The notes under the pieces: model-generated | Databases searched by the model: none | What the model saw: only the letters and a program-made list of their open reading frames with translations | What the model was told of the DNA's origin: nothing | From: an uncultured Chitinophagaceae bacterium | GTDB taxonomy: Bacteria; Bacteroidota; Bacteroidia; Chitinophagales; Chitinophagaceae | Length of the DNA: 64,000 nucleotides | Assembly (NCBI GenBank): GCA_937858715.1 | Contig: CALLZY010000151.1 | Span: forward strand, 1-64,000 | Direction: 5' to 3' | Shown: one piece after another, positions 26,945-37,135 of the stretch | Layout: every line of letters begins with the position of its first letter | Position numbering within the stretch: the stretch's first letter is position 1 | Program-made: the position numbers and the translations under genes

Positions 26945-28537
26945 TTATTCCGTTGCCTTGTACTCAAACCATTCAAAAAAAGCTTTAGTCTTTGTTTCAG
27001 CTCCATTGCTTGTTGCATACATACCAACTACAGGCCCGTTAAACCTGTTTATACTGCTTTCTGAAATGATTGCGATGCTCTGATTGCTTCCAATCTGCTT
27101 CATACTATGGGCGGCTTCTCCATAACTGAAAATAACATCTGAATTGTTTACTGACGCATTAAAAACAATTTCTGCAGCAGTATATGGAAGCCTTGCAACT
27201 TCTTCTTTCTTTCCATTGTGTTTCCTGATTAATACAATATCTGACTTGTCTTTCAGGAGTGCATAATAATTTTCACTCCCACGATAAATAATGAGCCCGG
27301 CCTGTTCTCCTTGCTTCGAGGTCTTGTAAATCATTTTTGTTGTAGCAGAAAATCTGAAATGTTGTATCCGTTGTACAATCATAGAGGAATTCAACAAGCT
27401 ATCAGCAACCTGAGGTTTTAAATCCACTATTAATAATCCTTTATGCAATTGATAAAACCGGTTTTCAGGAACCCGAATTAGTTGCCATTTCAAAGCAAGG
27501 GTACTATCTTCAAATTTGTCTTTAAATTTACCTTGTTGAATTGGAGACCAAGGGAGGTCAGGTCTTTTTTGATTTAATAAAACCTTACCAAAGCCTGGAT
27601 TAAAAATAGGTGTACCATCTTCAAATTCTACTTTACATAGAAATGTTTCCCGGGTAAGAGGATCTGCTCCATTCACCGATCTCTTACCCAAAACCACTGC
27701 CCACCATTCTCCCTTTTGTGTTTGCACTAAATCGGCATGACCTACTGCCTGCAAAGGATACCTTGCTCCTAACTGCCGATGCGAGAATACCGGATTTATT
27801 TTATCAGCAATGTAAGGCCCCCATATCGAATTACTGTGGTGTGCTGTAATTGCATGATATTGATCGGTACCTCCTTCAGAAGCCAATAATAAATACTTGT
27901 TGTTGATCTTATAAATGTGTGGCCCTTCGGCATATGCTGCATTGTTGGCATAACCGTAACTCAGTATCTTTCTTTCTCCAATTAGTTTCTGTTGTTTTAA
28001 ATCCAGTTCCTGGACCCAAATGGCAACTTGCCCCGGCCATGATTTTTTAAAATCCCAATCATTACCTGTATAATAACACTTACCATCATCGTCCCAGAAC
28101 AAGGATGGATCAATGCCTTTCGCATCTTTTAACCAAACCGGATCCGACCACGGGCCTTGGGGATTTGATGCAGTAACATAAAAATTTTCACCACATTTAT
28201 GGCAGTTTGTTATCAAATAAAAAAGCCCTTCGTGATACCGGATGGTGGCTGCCCATATTCCGTTTTCATCTTTTAATCCATCAAAATTTACAAGTCCGGG
28301 CCGGTTAATACCATAACCAATCAACGACCAGTTCACTAAATCTTTACTATGGTAAACAAGTATTCCGGGATAGGTTACAAATGAAGAAGTAACCATATAA
28401 TAATCTTCGCCAACCCTGCAAATGGAAGGATCGGGATTGAAACCCGGCAGAACAGGATTTTCAAAATCTGATGGCTGAGCATAACTAATTGCCATCAGAA
28501 AAAGAAAGAAAAAAAACAGCGTAATATGTTTTGTCAT
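26945..28537 (-). CDS. GH43 beta-xylosidase/arabinofuranosidase with C-terminal beta-sandwich
   Basis: A 530-residue exported protein. The propeller domain shows the classic signature FENPVLPGFNPDPSICRVGE (Asp base), then GIDPSLFWDDDGK (Asp) and YAEGPHIYK (Glu acid). From about residue 330 a jelly-roll domain follows (DLPWSPIQQGKFKD onward to FFEWFEYKA), as in the GH43 subfamilies with an appended C2 domain. Typical activities are beta-D-xylosidase and alpha-L-arabinofuranosidase. 48 bp after the GH43 at 28586. Confidence 0.93.
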   Translation of the reverse strand: MTKHITLFFFFLFLMAISYAQPSDFENPVLPGFNPDPSICRVGEDYYMVTSSFVTYPGILVYHSKDLVNWSLIGYGINRPGLVNFDGLKDENGIWAATIRYHEGLFYLITNCHKCGENFYVTASNPQGPWSDPVWLKDAKGIDPSLFWDDDGKCYYTGNDWDFKKSWPGQVAIWVQELDLKQQKLIGERKILSYGYANNAAYAEGPHIYKINNKYLLLASEGGTDQYHAITAHHSNSIWGPYIADKINPVFSHRQLGARYPLQAVGHADLVQTQKGEWWAVVLGKRSVNGADPLTRETFLCKVEFEDGTPIFNPGFGKVLLNQKRPDLPWSPIQQGKFKDKFEDSTLALKWQLIRVPENRFYQLHKGLLIVDLKPQVADSLLNSSMIVQRIQHFRFSATTKMIYKTSKQGEQAGLIIYRGSENYYALLKDKSDIVLIRKHNGKKEEVARLPYTAAEIVFNASVNNSDVIFSYGEAAHSMKQIGSNQSIAIISESSINRFNGPVVGMYATSNGAETKTKAFFEWFEYKATE

Positions 28538-28585
28538 GTTTAGTTTGATTTGTAGAAAACATCTTCGTCTATAATTTCAGCAAGA

Positions 28586-29992
28586 TCATTCCATCATTAC
28601 GATCCTACTTAAAGAAACATAATTGCCTTTGCTTCCCGATAGTCTGCCCGACTTTTCTTTCCACCACCATTTTTCGCCCAACACCGTAACCATTATGGTA
28701 TAATCATCCTTCTTCATAACAGGACTTACAAATTTGAGCAACTCAGCCGGGTATTTTGAATACAGGTCAATGATAGAAGTAAGCAATGTTTTTCCTTTGC
28801 TGTTTAGAATGGTAACATTTACATAACCGCCATCACTGCGGGCAAGACCGTACAACGCAACCTGAGTTCCGGTGAATGAAAGTAAACAAACATCTCCTTT
28901 CGCATCAGAACTTTTAACCATTGATGTATCCTGCTTCCAGTTTCCTTTGTACATGATCGCTGCATCATTTGCCGGTATGCTTTTCCCTTTAATTGATGAC
29001 GTTGTAACAATACCTGTCTTTACATCAACCTTCCATGCTTCCTTAAATTCGTTGAGTGAAAGAATATGACCGGAAACAGTGAATGGTTGCCAAACATACG
29101 TTGCTGCAGTAGCCTGGTGCGGAAACGACCAGCGATCGCCCATGAACATATATGTCGTTTCTTTTGATCCTTCAATGGGTAATACAAATGTTGTTTGCGA
29201 ATTCCATGTGAGTGTGCCATGCGGTGCAAAAAATCCTCTCTTCGTCCACGGGCCTTTTAAAGATGTGGAAGTGAAATAATAATTATCATTCCGCTCCCAA
29301 CCGGTGAGATCAGAACCTAAGAAATAATACAGGCTGTCTTTATGAAAAATTGCCGGTGATTCAAATCCACGTTCAAAAGCTTTGTTCACTTGTTCATTGA
29401 TGCTTTTGTAATCATCATTGAGTTTGTAGATATCGCCACCATGCAGTAACACATAACCGCTGCCGTCTTGATCCTGGAACGTACCCATATCCCATTTCTT
29501 AATCGGCTTGCCGTTATACAACAATGGCCCATGAAAAGTATAAGGCCCGGTAATATTCTTTGCAGTTGCATAACCAACAAACTGATCGGTATAACCCAAG
29601 GTATCTGCATGCATGTACATGATATATTCACCTGTTGATGGACACTTCATTACTTTGCAACGTTCGCCTACACGGTTAGTCCCAAGTTTACCGGATGGTT
29701 GTTGCGGCAAAGCAATGGATTCGAATTTCCAATTGTACAAATCAGCAGATGAATAACAGTTAAACCCGACAAATGCATTGGTCGAATCATCATGCCGTTC
29801 GCCAAACAAATAATACCTGTCTCCTTCTTTCACAATGTTGGCACCATGTGCACTCACTGTGTTCCCGTTTTGATCGTACCAGGGAACACCCGAATAAACA
29901 GCATTGTATGCCTTCTTTGTTTGAGCTGATGCAGCATTCAACAGCAACAAGCAAATGAAGAAGGTAAAACTTATTTTATTTGACTTCAGCAT
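28586..29992 (-). CDS. GH43 subfamily 24/34-like exo-galactanase or galactofuranosidase
   Basis: A 468-residue exported protein (signal peptide MLKSNKISFTFFICLLLLNAASAQ). It starts the catalytic domain with VSAHGANIVKEGDRYYLFGE, where other GH43s have the base Asp. FESPAIF carries the likely acid Glu, and SQTTFVLP a Gln at the place where exo-beta-1,3-galactanases use a Gln as base-like residue. MGDRWSFPHQATAATYVWQP resembles the end of that domain. A C-terminal ~110-residue beta-rich domain (TGTQVALYGLARSDGGYVNV) follows and may bind sugar. Likely role: cutting galactan or arabinogalactan side chains. 22 bp after GH28. Confidence 0.82.
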   Translation of the reverse strand: MLKSNKISFTFFICLLLLNAASAQTKKAYNAVYSGVPWYDQNGNTVSAHGANIVKEGDRYYLFGERHDDSTNAFVGFNCYSSADLYNWKFESIALPQQPSGKLGTNRVGERCKVMKCPSTGEYIMYMHADTLGYTDQFVGYATAKNITGPYTFHGPLLYNGKPIKKWDMGTFQDQDGSGYVLLHGGDIYKLNDDYKSINEQVNKAFERGFESPAIFHKDSLYYFLGSDLTGWERNDNYYFTSTSLKGPWTKRGFFAPHGTLTWNSQTTFVLPIEGSKETTYMFMGDRWSFPHQATAATYVWQPFTVSGHILSLNEFKEAWKVDVKTGIVTTSSIKGKSIPANDAAIMYKGNWKQDTSMVKSSDAKGDVCLLSFTGTQVALYGLARSDGGYVNVTILNSKGKTLLTSIIDLYSKYPAELLKFVSPVMKKDDYTIMVTVLGEKWWWKEKSGRLSGSKGNYVSLSRIVMME

Positions 29993-30014
29993 GAATGGAA
30001 TTGATCAGTTTACA

Positions 30015-31274
30015 TTAATTCTTCCTTGTCAGATCAAACGGCGAACCGTTTACAGTTACATTATTGAACTGAATGCCTGTATAGTTTGTTTTCAACTCTG
30101 CTTTCTCGGCAGTGGCAGTAATATCTTTGAATAAGATGTTTGAAACAGTATCAGCAGCATTGCCCTGCATCGTCCCAACTGTTTTGCATTGCACATTGAT
30201 ATTGCTGAAGCTGATATTGCGTACAATGGCAAATGGTTTTTCGGTACTGCCAAACATATCATAGAACTGTGTCCACGGTGCCATGCTGATGATAGTACCA
30301 CATTTACCGGTGATATTTTCAATGCGTACATTTTCATAGATCTGATACGTATCAGGTCGCATCTTCAAACGCAAGATAGACGTGTTATGTTCCATCTTAC
30401 AATTACGCATAACGATGTTGCGGGCATGAATACTTTCGCTGCCCAGCGTTAAAGTACCATGCGATTCACCAAACACACAATCTTCAATTAAAATATCCTC
30501 CACTATCCCATTCTCCCTGCGCAAATGCGCATCGGGCCCCTTGCCGCCTTTAATACAAACCGCATCATCATTCACGGAGATATAACATTTCCGCACCGTT
30601 ACTTTTTTGCACACATCAATGTCAATACCATCAGTGCTCGGCGCTTTTACGGGTTTGAATGGTGAGCGGATATCACAGTTTTCTATCAATACAGTATTGC
30701 ATTGATACAAATGTGTTGTCCAGAAACCGGAGTTATGCAGTTTTACATCTTTGATTGTAACATTATTACAGCCCCAGATAAACAGCAAACGTGGGCGATG
30801 CACTTCAAGATTAGTTGCAGAGCGACCGGTATTTTTTACAGAGTCACGATAGAACCAGAAATATTCCCAATACTTCAATCCATTGCCATCGATGGTACCT
30901 GGCCCGTTGATCTGAAAACTATCTACATGGTAAGCATTGATGAGTGCTGCATAATAATAAATGCTGCGGCCTTCCATGCGTGAAGGAATCAAGGGATAGT
31001 TATCAATGTTATCCGAACCTTTCAGCTTCGCACCCTCCTGCAACAACAATTTTGTTTTTGGCTTGAAGAACAATGCACCAGTTAAGTAAACACCTTTGGG
31101 AATAACAATGGTACCTCCACCATTTGCTTCTGCTTTATCAATTACGTTTTGAATGGCCGCAGTGTTAAGCTTTGTACTGTCGCTGCCCACACCATGTTTT
31201 GTAATCACATATTCCTGTGCATCTGCAACAACTGCAACAGCAAACAAACAGATCAATCCTATTACCTGCTTCAT
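30015..31274 (-). CDS. GH28 polygalacturonase-like enzyme
   Basis: A 419-residue exported beta-helix protein with complete GH28 motifs: APSTDGIDID, VNDDAVCIKGG, ESHGTLTLGSES and ILRLKMRPD (LRLK replaces RIK). This fits exo-acting rhamnogalacturonan/galacturonan hydrolases of Bacteroidota. The ATG overlaps the TGA of the preceding GH43-like gene (ATGA). Confidence 0.92.
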   Translation of the reverse strand: MKQVIGLICLFAVAVVADAQEYVITKHGVGSDSTKLNTAAIQNVIDKAEANGGGTIVIPKGVYLTGALFFKPKTKLLLQEGAKLKGSDNIDNYPLIPSRMEGRSIYYYAALINAYHVDSFQINGPGTIDGNGLKYWEYFWFYRDSVKNTGRSATNLEVHRPRLLFIWGCNNVTIKDVKLHNSGFWTTHLYQCNTVLIENCDIRSPFKPVKAPSTDGIDIDVCKKVTVRKCYISVNDDAVCIKGGKGPDAHLRRENGIVEDILIEDCVFGESHGTLTLGSESIHARNIVMRNCKMEHNTSILRLKMRPDTYQIYENVRIENITGKCGTIISMAPWTQFYDMFGSTEKPFAIVRNISFSNINVQCKTVGTMQGNAADTVSNILFKDITATAEKAELKTNYTGIQFNNVTVNGSPFDLTRKN

Positions 31275-32275
31275 AATATTTTCAGTCTTTTTTTGTTACC
31301 TGCAACCGGTTCATCCCGGTCACAAACAATTTCACCATTTACATATTTTAATTCTGCTACCTGTATCACACTTCGTTTATCATCAAACGAACCTCTTGCC
31401 GCAGGGTTTGCTTTGCTGCGGCCGGGATGTGTGAAGTAGTACACAAAAGCCCGTCCTTCTTTATTTACCACCACATCACAATGTCCACCAATGGCCTGGT
31501 CGTCTTTTCCTTTGCCGGGTTCTTCTAAAATGCGTTTGGCTTGTTTTGTCCATTTCAACAAATCAGTTGACGAGTACACTTCCATTCCTTTCCATGCATC
31601 AACGATTATAAAATATTTTCTCTGCCAGAAGAATGTCTTTGGTCCTTCGCCCCGTGCAGCAATGGCTTTGCCTTTATCAACCCAGTTGTACAGGTCTTTG
31701 CTATCGGCGTAATAAATACTCTTGCCATCTTTCTCATTGTTATACCACATGCGAAAGGTTGTATCGTTGATCCTGTACACCGAAGCATCAATGACTTTTT
31801 CGTTAACCAGTTTTAATGTTGATTGATAATTCCAGTACTTCAAATCAGGACTTGTTAAATGAACGATCACTCTCGGATGATTCCAGTCTTTGAAGGTGCC
31901 GGGCACATAAGTGAGGTACATGTGGTAGGTTCCTTTGTGTTCAACTACATCAGGCGCCCAATGCGTATAACCAACATCGGGGCGATAATTGATATTGGCC
32001 GTATCAACATATTTCCACTTCACACCATCTTTACTTTCAGCAATACCAATTCTTGTACCATGCACCCACTGCACAGTTGAATCATTAATGGATGCACGGC
32101 GGTTGGTATAAAACATCCACCACTTCTTTTTTGCTTTGTTGTAAATAATAACCGGGTCGGCAGCGCCATGATAAACCGGGTCGTCATACAAAGGTTTGGG
32201 AATTAATGCAGGCTGACCGTATAAATCAAGGGTAAACAGTCCTAACAAAAGTATGAACAGAAATCTTACTATCAC
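31271..32275 (-). CDS. GH43-like five-bladed propeller glycosidase (GTG start)
   Basis: I place the start at GTG 32275, not at ATG 32338: the GTG overlaps the TGA of GH106 (GTGA) and gives a clean signal peptide (MIVRFLFILLLGLFTLDLYG). The longer form would add 21 residues lacking signal character. The 334-residue protein has propeller strands and a GH43-like triad: HGAADPVIIYN (Asp), KVIDASVYRI (Asp) and ARGEGPKTFF (Glu), with THWAPDVVEHKG between. Subfamily not recognised; a side-chain arabinosidase or galactosidase is likely. Coupled by overlaps to GH106 upstream and GH28 downstream. Confidence 0.82.
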   Translation of the reverse strand: MIVRFLFILLLGLFTLDLYGQPALIPKPLYDDPVYHGAADPVIIYNKAKKKWWMFYTNRRASINDSTVQWVHGTRIGIAESKDGVKWKYVDTANINYRPDVGYTHWAPDVVEHKGTYHMYLTYVPGTFKDWNHPRVIVHLTSPDLKYWNYQSTLKLVNEKVIDASVYRINDTTFRMWYNNEKDGKSIYYADSKDLYNWVDKGKAIAARGEGPKTFFWQRKYFIIVDAWKGMEVYSSTDLLKWTKQAKRILEEPGKGKDDQAIGGHCDVVVNKEGRAFVYYFTHPGRSKANPAARGSFDDKRSVIQVAELKYVNGEIVCDRDEPVAGNKKRLKIL

Positions 32276-35115
32276 GGCATCAGTTTTAAAGGAATAATTG
32301 ATACGGGACCCAAAAGACCGGAAGATAAAGGCTGCCATTTTGCAGCAGTAAACAAACCCCCTGCAGTACGATTTTCAGCAAGCTTCGCCGACATATTAAT
32401 GTTGTAAAACTTCTTCCATTCCACTCCCCGCTTATCCAAATCAATTATGCGGTTTGCCATCCCATTGGTAACAACAAGCTGAAGTTTGTTGTTTTCCTTT
32501 AATGCTGCGGCCGGAATAATGGCAGTAAAGGATGGGCCAATAAGTGTTCCTATTTTTTTCCCGTTAAGGATAACGGTTGCCGATTCTTTTACTTCACCCA
32601 AATCAAGCAGCCACGACTTAGCATTACCTGCAGGTCTCTTAAAACTTATACTATATTCAGCAGTACCAGAGAATTCTTTTACTCCGGCAAGAGCAAGGTT
32701 TGTCCAGGAAATTAATTCTTCAAGGCTTGTCTCAGCAGGTAAAGAAGGGCCTCCTGCAACAAATTTCAATTTCCATGTACCATCAATAATTACAGGATCT
32801 CCACCAATTACTGTATAAGCGAATTTCGGAGCTAATATTTTTAACATACTGGTTTGCACAATACATGACTCGCCGGGTTTCAACTGAAGAAAAATATACA
32901 GGGTGTTGTTGTCACCGGCTTTTGTGTCAGCAACTCCGCTTCTTTGCTGCATCGGGTCAAACAGCACCGCATGTTTCAAATTTGTGTTCAACATTACCCA
33001 ATCGCTTAAGACTTCTTTTCCATCATTCACTATAAAATAATATTCGCCTCCAGCTATCTTTCTGCGGATACATTTCAGGTTCTTTTCTGCGAGAAATCCT
33101 TCATGGCGTACAGCTGCATTTGCCAGCAGGTACCTGATTTCTTTCCCTTGCCAAAATACACCTTTGCCATTCACAGCTTTGTTTACTCCTTCTGCACTTG
33201 TGGGTTCAAACTTGAGTCTTGACATCAGCATATCAAACTGCTTCTGTCTGTTCTCCACATCACTAAATCCGGGAACAGAAGATGGAACACCTTCATGGAA
33301 AATTATGGCAGCACCCTGAGCAGACAACGCCACCAACCTTTGCAAGGTTTGCAAAGGCAAATACTTTACTCCACTCAAAACAATAGCTTCATACTCTCCA
33401 CCAGGTGCTTTAATCTTATTATTAACAAATTGTAATTGCTGTATTTGCCTGTCACTTATCAAATCCCAGCTATAGCCGAGTTCCAGCATTTCTTCTGCGG
33501 CTTTGTTGAAAGATGTGCCTTCAAAACCTTCCATACCATCAAAATGGTGAAGCATCCCTTTGGGCGAAGGCTGATTATTCCTATCGGCAAAGGGGAAGTA
33601 AAGCAAAACATCGTTGGATGGCTTTCCTGCCTGTAAAAAACTCTGGCAACGGGCAGCATAATTGTTCAACGTTCCAAAATCCTTCCAGAAAGAATTAGCA
33701 GGCGTGAAATGCACTGCTGCATAAAACAACCAGCCCGGCCAGGTTTCATTTTGTGGTGAATAATTTGTACCATGATAGAAAACATGGTTTACCCCACCCA
33801 AAAAATATTTATCAAGAATCAGTTTCACATCACCGAGTGATGAAAGAAAATGATCATTAAGCCAAGTTGCTGATTCTGCAGATGCTAGCGGCTTACCCAT
33901 TACATGTGCCGATGAGGTTGCAAACTTAAAACGGGTAAGATTTGTTCCTTCCGTTTCCGGAATATCGATGGTTGCATATAAATCCAGAATATTAGCCGGA
34001 GAACCATGACTTTGATTTCTTATTAACTTACCTTTTGCCTTTGCCCAATTATGCCAGGGCTGTGTAAATTTCTCCAGCAGCAAATCTGAAATTGTCTCCC
34101 TGTAATCATATAACACTTTCTTGTGCTTATCAGATTTATCGTTGGCAAATAATGCAGGCAGTTCACTCTTTAAATCATAGCCTCTGCGTTGTTTAAACCC
34201 ATTAAAAAAATCCGGAGTCCAGTTACTGATGCCCCTGGCATCGTCCACTTCATAACTGTCATTAAAAAAGCCACGCAGGTTTGAAATATTCTTGCCTGCA
34301 AAAGCCTGGTCAAATTTTGATAAATAACTTTTCAGTGCCTTCTCATTAAAATGGTCAATTACATTTCCTTCACCACCAGGTGCAGCCCTTTCCACCAATT
34401 TTCCGTGCAATCCCTGAAACAGTGCAATAAGTTTCCATTTTCCTGCCGTTGCCGGAGCCACCCAATTTAATCTTCCGCTCACTACTTCTTTGGTTATATC
34501 AATTGCTGTTCCTGATTCATCATATGCCATCATCAATTGTAGCGGCAACATTACATCAAAACGGACCTGGTCAAGTGCCATCGCCTGTAAATCTTTATTT
34601 GCAGAAACAGGGTTCAGCACCTCACTAATTTTCAGCGGCTTCCAGTTGGCCGTTCTTACAAAACTTTCCTGCCTGTACTGAACAGTATCCATTAATTGTT
34701 CACCTGCATTCAGTTCATAGAATTTGGGGACAATGTATTTACAGGCATCTGCTTCAGTGACCCACGGTCCGCCAAAAGGCCAGCCGGTTCCTGTTGCCAT
34801 ATCAATACCAAGACCCAGACGTTTTCCTTCAGATAGTGTGTGTTGCAGCATTTCGACCCAGCGTGGAGATAAGAAATCAATGAACTTATCTTCTGTGCCT
34901 TTAACACCGTATATTGGTGTTATTTCAAGTCCACCCAAACCTGCCTGCTGATACAGTTGCATAGCAGCGGTCAAGCCAGGCTTATCTACTGCACTGCCTT
35001 GCCACCACCACCTCGTCCAAGGTTTGGTTTGCTGTGTTATAGCAGGCCATTTTACCTGTGCAGTTGCAAGCATTCCTGAAAAAATAAATACGGCAAGAAA
35101 ATTCCTTTTAAGCAT
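32272..35115 (-). CDS. GH106 alpha-L-rhamnosidase
   Basis: A 947-residue exported enzyme. ATG 35115 (MLKRNFLAVFIFSGMLATAQ) is chosen; ATG 35148 lies inside the GH127 gene and has no signal features. GH106 markers: TRWWWQGSAVDKPGL near the start, LGIDMATGTGWPFGGPW, the AAPGGEGNVIDHFN stretch, FFNDSYEVDD and NWTPDFF, and YHGTNYSPQNETWPGW. The C-terminus carries a beta-sandwich (LDLGEVKESATVILNGKK). It hydrolyses terminal alpha-L-rhamnose, complementing GH78. 10 bp after GH127; overlaps the next gene by GTGA. Confidence 0.93.
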   Translation of the reverse strand: MLKRNFLAVFIFSGMLATAQVKWPAITQQTKPWTRWWWQGSAVDKPGLTAAMQLYQQAGLGGLEITPIYGVKGTEDKFIDFLSPRWVEMLQHTLSEGKRLGLGIDMATGTGWPFGGPWVTEADACKYIVPKFYELNAGEQLMDTVQYRQESFVRTANWKPLKISEVLNPVSANKDLQAMALDQVRFDVMLPLQLMMAYDESGTAIDITKEVVSGRLNWVAPATAGKWKLIALFQGLHGKLVERAAPGGEGNVIDHFNEKALKSYLSKFDQAFAGKNISNLRGFFNDSYEVDDARGISNWTPDFFNGFKQRRGYDLKSELPALFANDKSDKHKKVLYDYRETISDLLLEKFTQPWHNWAKAKGKLIRNQSHGSPANILDLYATIDIPETEGTNLTRFKFATSSAHVMGKPLASAESATWLNDHFLSSLGDVKLILDKYFLGGVNHVFYHGTNYSPQNETWPGWLFYAAVHFTPANSFWKDFGTLNNYAARCQSFLQAGKPSNDVLLYFPFADRNNQPSPKGMLHHFDGMEGFEGTSFNKAAEEMLELGYSWDLISDRQIQQLQFVNNKIKAPGGEYEAIVLSGVKYLPLQTLQRLVALSAQGAAIIFHEGVPSSVPGFSDVENRQKQFDMLMSRLKFEPTSAEGVNKAVNGKGVFWQGKEIRYLLANAAVRHEGFLAEKNLKCIRRKIAGGEYYFIVNDGKEVLSDWVMLNTNLKHAVLFDPMQQRSGVADTKAGDNNTLYIFLQLKPGESCIVQTSMLKILAPKFAYTVIGGDPVIIDGTWKLKFVAGGPSLPAETSLEELISWTNLALAGVKEFSGTAEYSISFKRPAGNAKSWLLDLGEVKESATVILNGKKIGTLIGPSFTAIIPAAALKENNKLQLVVTNGMANRIIDLDKRGVEWKKFYNINMSAKLAENRTAGGLFTAAKWQPLSSGLLGPVSIIPLKLMP

Positions 35116-35125
35116 ATTAAAATTT

Positions 35126-37135
35126 CTATTGTGTGATAATCTGAACATCTTTTATCTGTGCTGGTAACCAAACTGCCATTTCACCTTTCCCCCTGTTTGC
35201 CCATGCATAATATGGGATAGCAGTGAAAGGCTGTACCACTGAACTAACTGTATTCTGTTTTGAATCAGTAATAACGGCTGTCGCATTCCCTTTCAAAACT
35301 GTTACTCCGTTTAGGAACTCCTGCCTGTGCTCCGGCTGAAGGCTTTCTGTTGCCGGTAAAACAAGGTTTGACACCCGGTTATTATTATCTGCCCATTCAG
35401 CACAATACGTCAGCGGCCCACGTTGCAGGCTTACTAACCCAATATTATTCTTAAGTTTCTCACTTGAAACCACCCGTTGAATGTTCATCGGTAAAAACAT
35501 TTCAACCACATCATTCTTCTTCCACAGACGATTGATGACAGCATACCCGTTTTTCATAGTATAGTCAACTGACTGCCCGTTGATTCTTATTTCAATTTTG
35601 GCATCTTCCCTGCTTTCAAAACGATACAGTTCAGAAGGGATTGCTTCGCCTGTTGCCCACCCTGGAATACGGAGCAGCAGGTTGAAATACAACGGTGATT
35701 TTGCATTAATCAAAAACTTCAGATTACCATCCCATGGATAATTATTCTGTTGCTCTACAGAAACCTGCTTCTTGTTTATCAACAAAGATGCTGCGCTGCT
35801 TGCAAAAAGGTTCACATACAAATCACTGCCCTGCTGTGCATACATATACCCGGGAACAGAAGGGAGAAAGCGGCACATATTCGTTGGACAGCAACTGCAT
35901 TCAAACCAGCCACTCCGCTCTGCTTCCCTGTCTTTATGAGTGGTATTGTTCTTTATTTCCATGGCATTGGTGTAGAAAAAAGATTTACCATCTAATCCCA
36001 CACCCGAAATAAGTCCATTGTACATTATCTTCTCCATCACATCAATGTACTTGGCTTCTCCGTGCAATTGAAACATCCGCTGATTCCAGTACACATTGGC
36101 AATGGCAGCACAGGTTTCATTGTATGCTGTTGCATTAGGCAGTTCATAGTTATCACCATATCGTTCTCCACTGCCGACAGCGCCTGCCCCACCCTGTACA
36201 TAGATTTTTTTTGAAACTAAGTTTAGCCAGATGCTGTCTATCGCATCAAGCATCTGCTTATCTCCTGTTAAAGCAGCTACATCGGCCACTGCCGCATATA
36301 AATAGCCAGCCCTTACAGCATGTCCAACAGCCTCTTTTTGTTGTACAACAGGAATGTGGCCCTGCCAGTAAGCACCATTCTTCCATGGGTCTTTATTCTT
36401 TGCATCATAACCGGCAAAATGTCCCCTTTCCTCGATAAAATACTTTGCAGTTTCCAGATACTCTTTCTTGCCTGTGATGCGGTATAGCTTTACCAGTCCC
36501 ATTTCCACAACCTGGTGACCGGGTGCCATGTGCATTTTATCCTGGCCAAACACACTGCACACCAGATCGGCATTTTTTAATGCTATGTTCAGAAAGTTTC
36601 TTTTCCCTGTTGCCAGGAAATGGGCAGCTGCAGCTTCATACATATGCCCGCTGTTATATAACTCATGACTTAACTCCCTTTCTTTTACCCACCTTTCCGG
36701 CCCTGCCCAGGCATGTGGCTTTGAAGGATTTATTGTTCTTGCCGTGTATAAATATCCATCAGGCTCCTGGGCCTTTGAAACAATGTCTATCAAAGAGTCA
36801 ATATAAACTTCGAGTTTCTTGTCTGGGAACAAGCTAAGTGAGAAAGAAGCCCCTTCAATCGTTTTATAGATATCAGTATCATCAAATGGGTATGTGGTAC
36901 AAAACTTGCCATTCTTTTCAGCCGCCATAATAAAATTCTTTACCCTGCCTGTTTTGTCACACCGTTCAAATGAAGCGGGAATGGTAACAGTATGATTTGT
37001 CTTAATGCGGGGCAACCAGAAATTATCTGACAATTTAACTGCTGTAAATGGCACCGAAGTGAATGTGTAATCTTTTTGCTGAGCCATGGCAGTCACGATA
37101 AAAAAAAGAGAAATGACTAATAATAGCTTTTTCAT
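35126..37135 (-). CDS. GH127 beta-L-arabinofuranosidase
   Basis: A 669-residue exported protein (signal peptide MKKLLLVISLFFIVTAMAQ). The active-site pattern of GH127 is complete: GSGERYG (Glu324, acid/base position), YNETC (Glu340, Cys342) and CSCC (Cys415, Cys416). The spacing closely matches the zinc-bound Glu/Cys cluster of bifidobacterial HypBA1, where a Cys is the nucleophile. It removes beta-L-arabinofuranose, seen in some pectic and arabinogalactan side chains. ATGA overlap with PL22 upstream. Confidence 0.93.
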   Translation of the reverse strand: MKKLLLVISLFFIVTAMAQQKDYTFTSVPFTAVKLSDNFWLPRIKTNHTVTIPASFERCDKTGRVKNFIMAAEKNGKFCTTYPFDDTDIYKTIEGASFSLSLFPDKKLEVYIDSLIDIVSKAQEPDGYLYTARTINPSKPHAWAGPERWVKERELSHELYNSGHMYEAAAAHFLATGKRNFLNIALKNADLVCSVFGQDKMHMAPGHQVVEMGLVKLYRITGKKEYLETAKYFIEERGHFAGYDAKNKDPWKNGAYWQGHIPVVQQKEAVGHAVRAGYLYAAVADVAALTGDKQMLDAIDSIWLNLVSKKIYVQGGAGAVGSGERYGDNYELPNATAYNETCAAIANVYWNQRMFQLHGEAKYIDVMEKIMYNGLISGVGLDGKSFFYTNAMEIKNNTTHKDREAERSGWFECSCCPTNMCRFLPSVPGYMYAQQGSDLYVNLFASSAASLLINKKQVSVEQQNNYPWDGNLKFLINAKSPLYFNLLLRIPGWATGEAIPSELYRFESREDAKIEIRINGQSVDYTMKNGYAVINRLWKKNDVVEMFLPMNIQRVVSSEKLKNNIGLVSLQRGPLTYCAEWADNNNRVSNLVLPATESLQPEHRQEFLNGVTVLKGNATAVITDSKQNTVSSVVQPFTAIPYYAWANRGKGEMAVWLPAQIKDVQIITQ

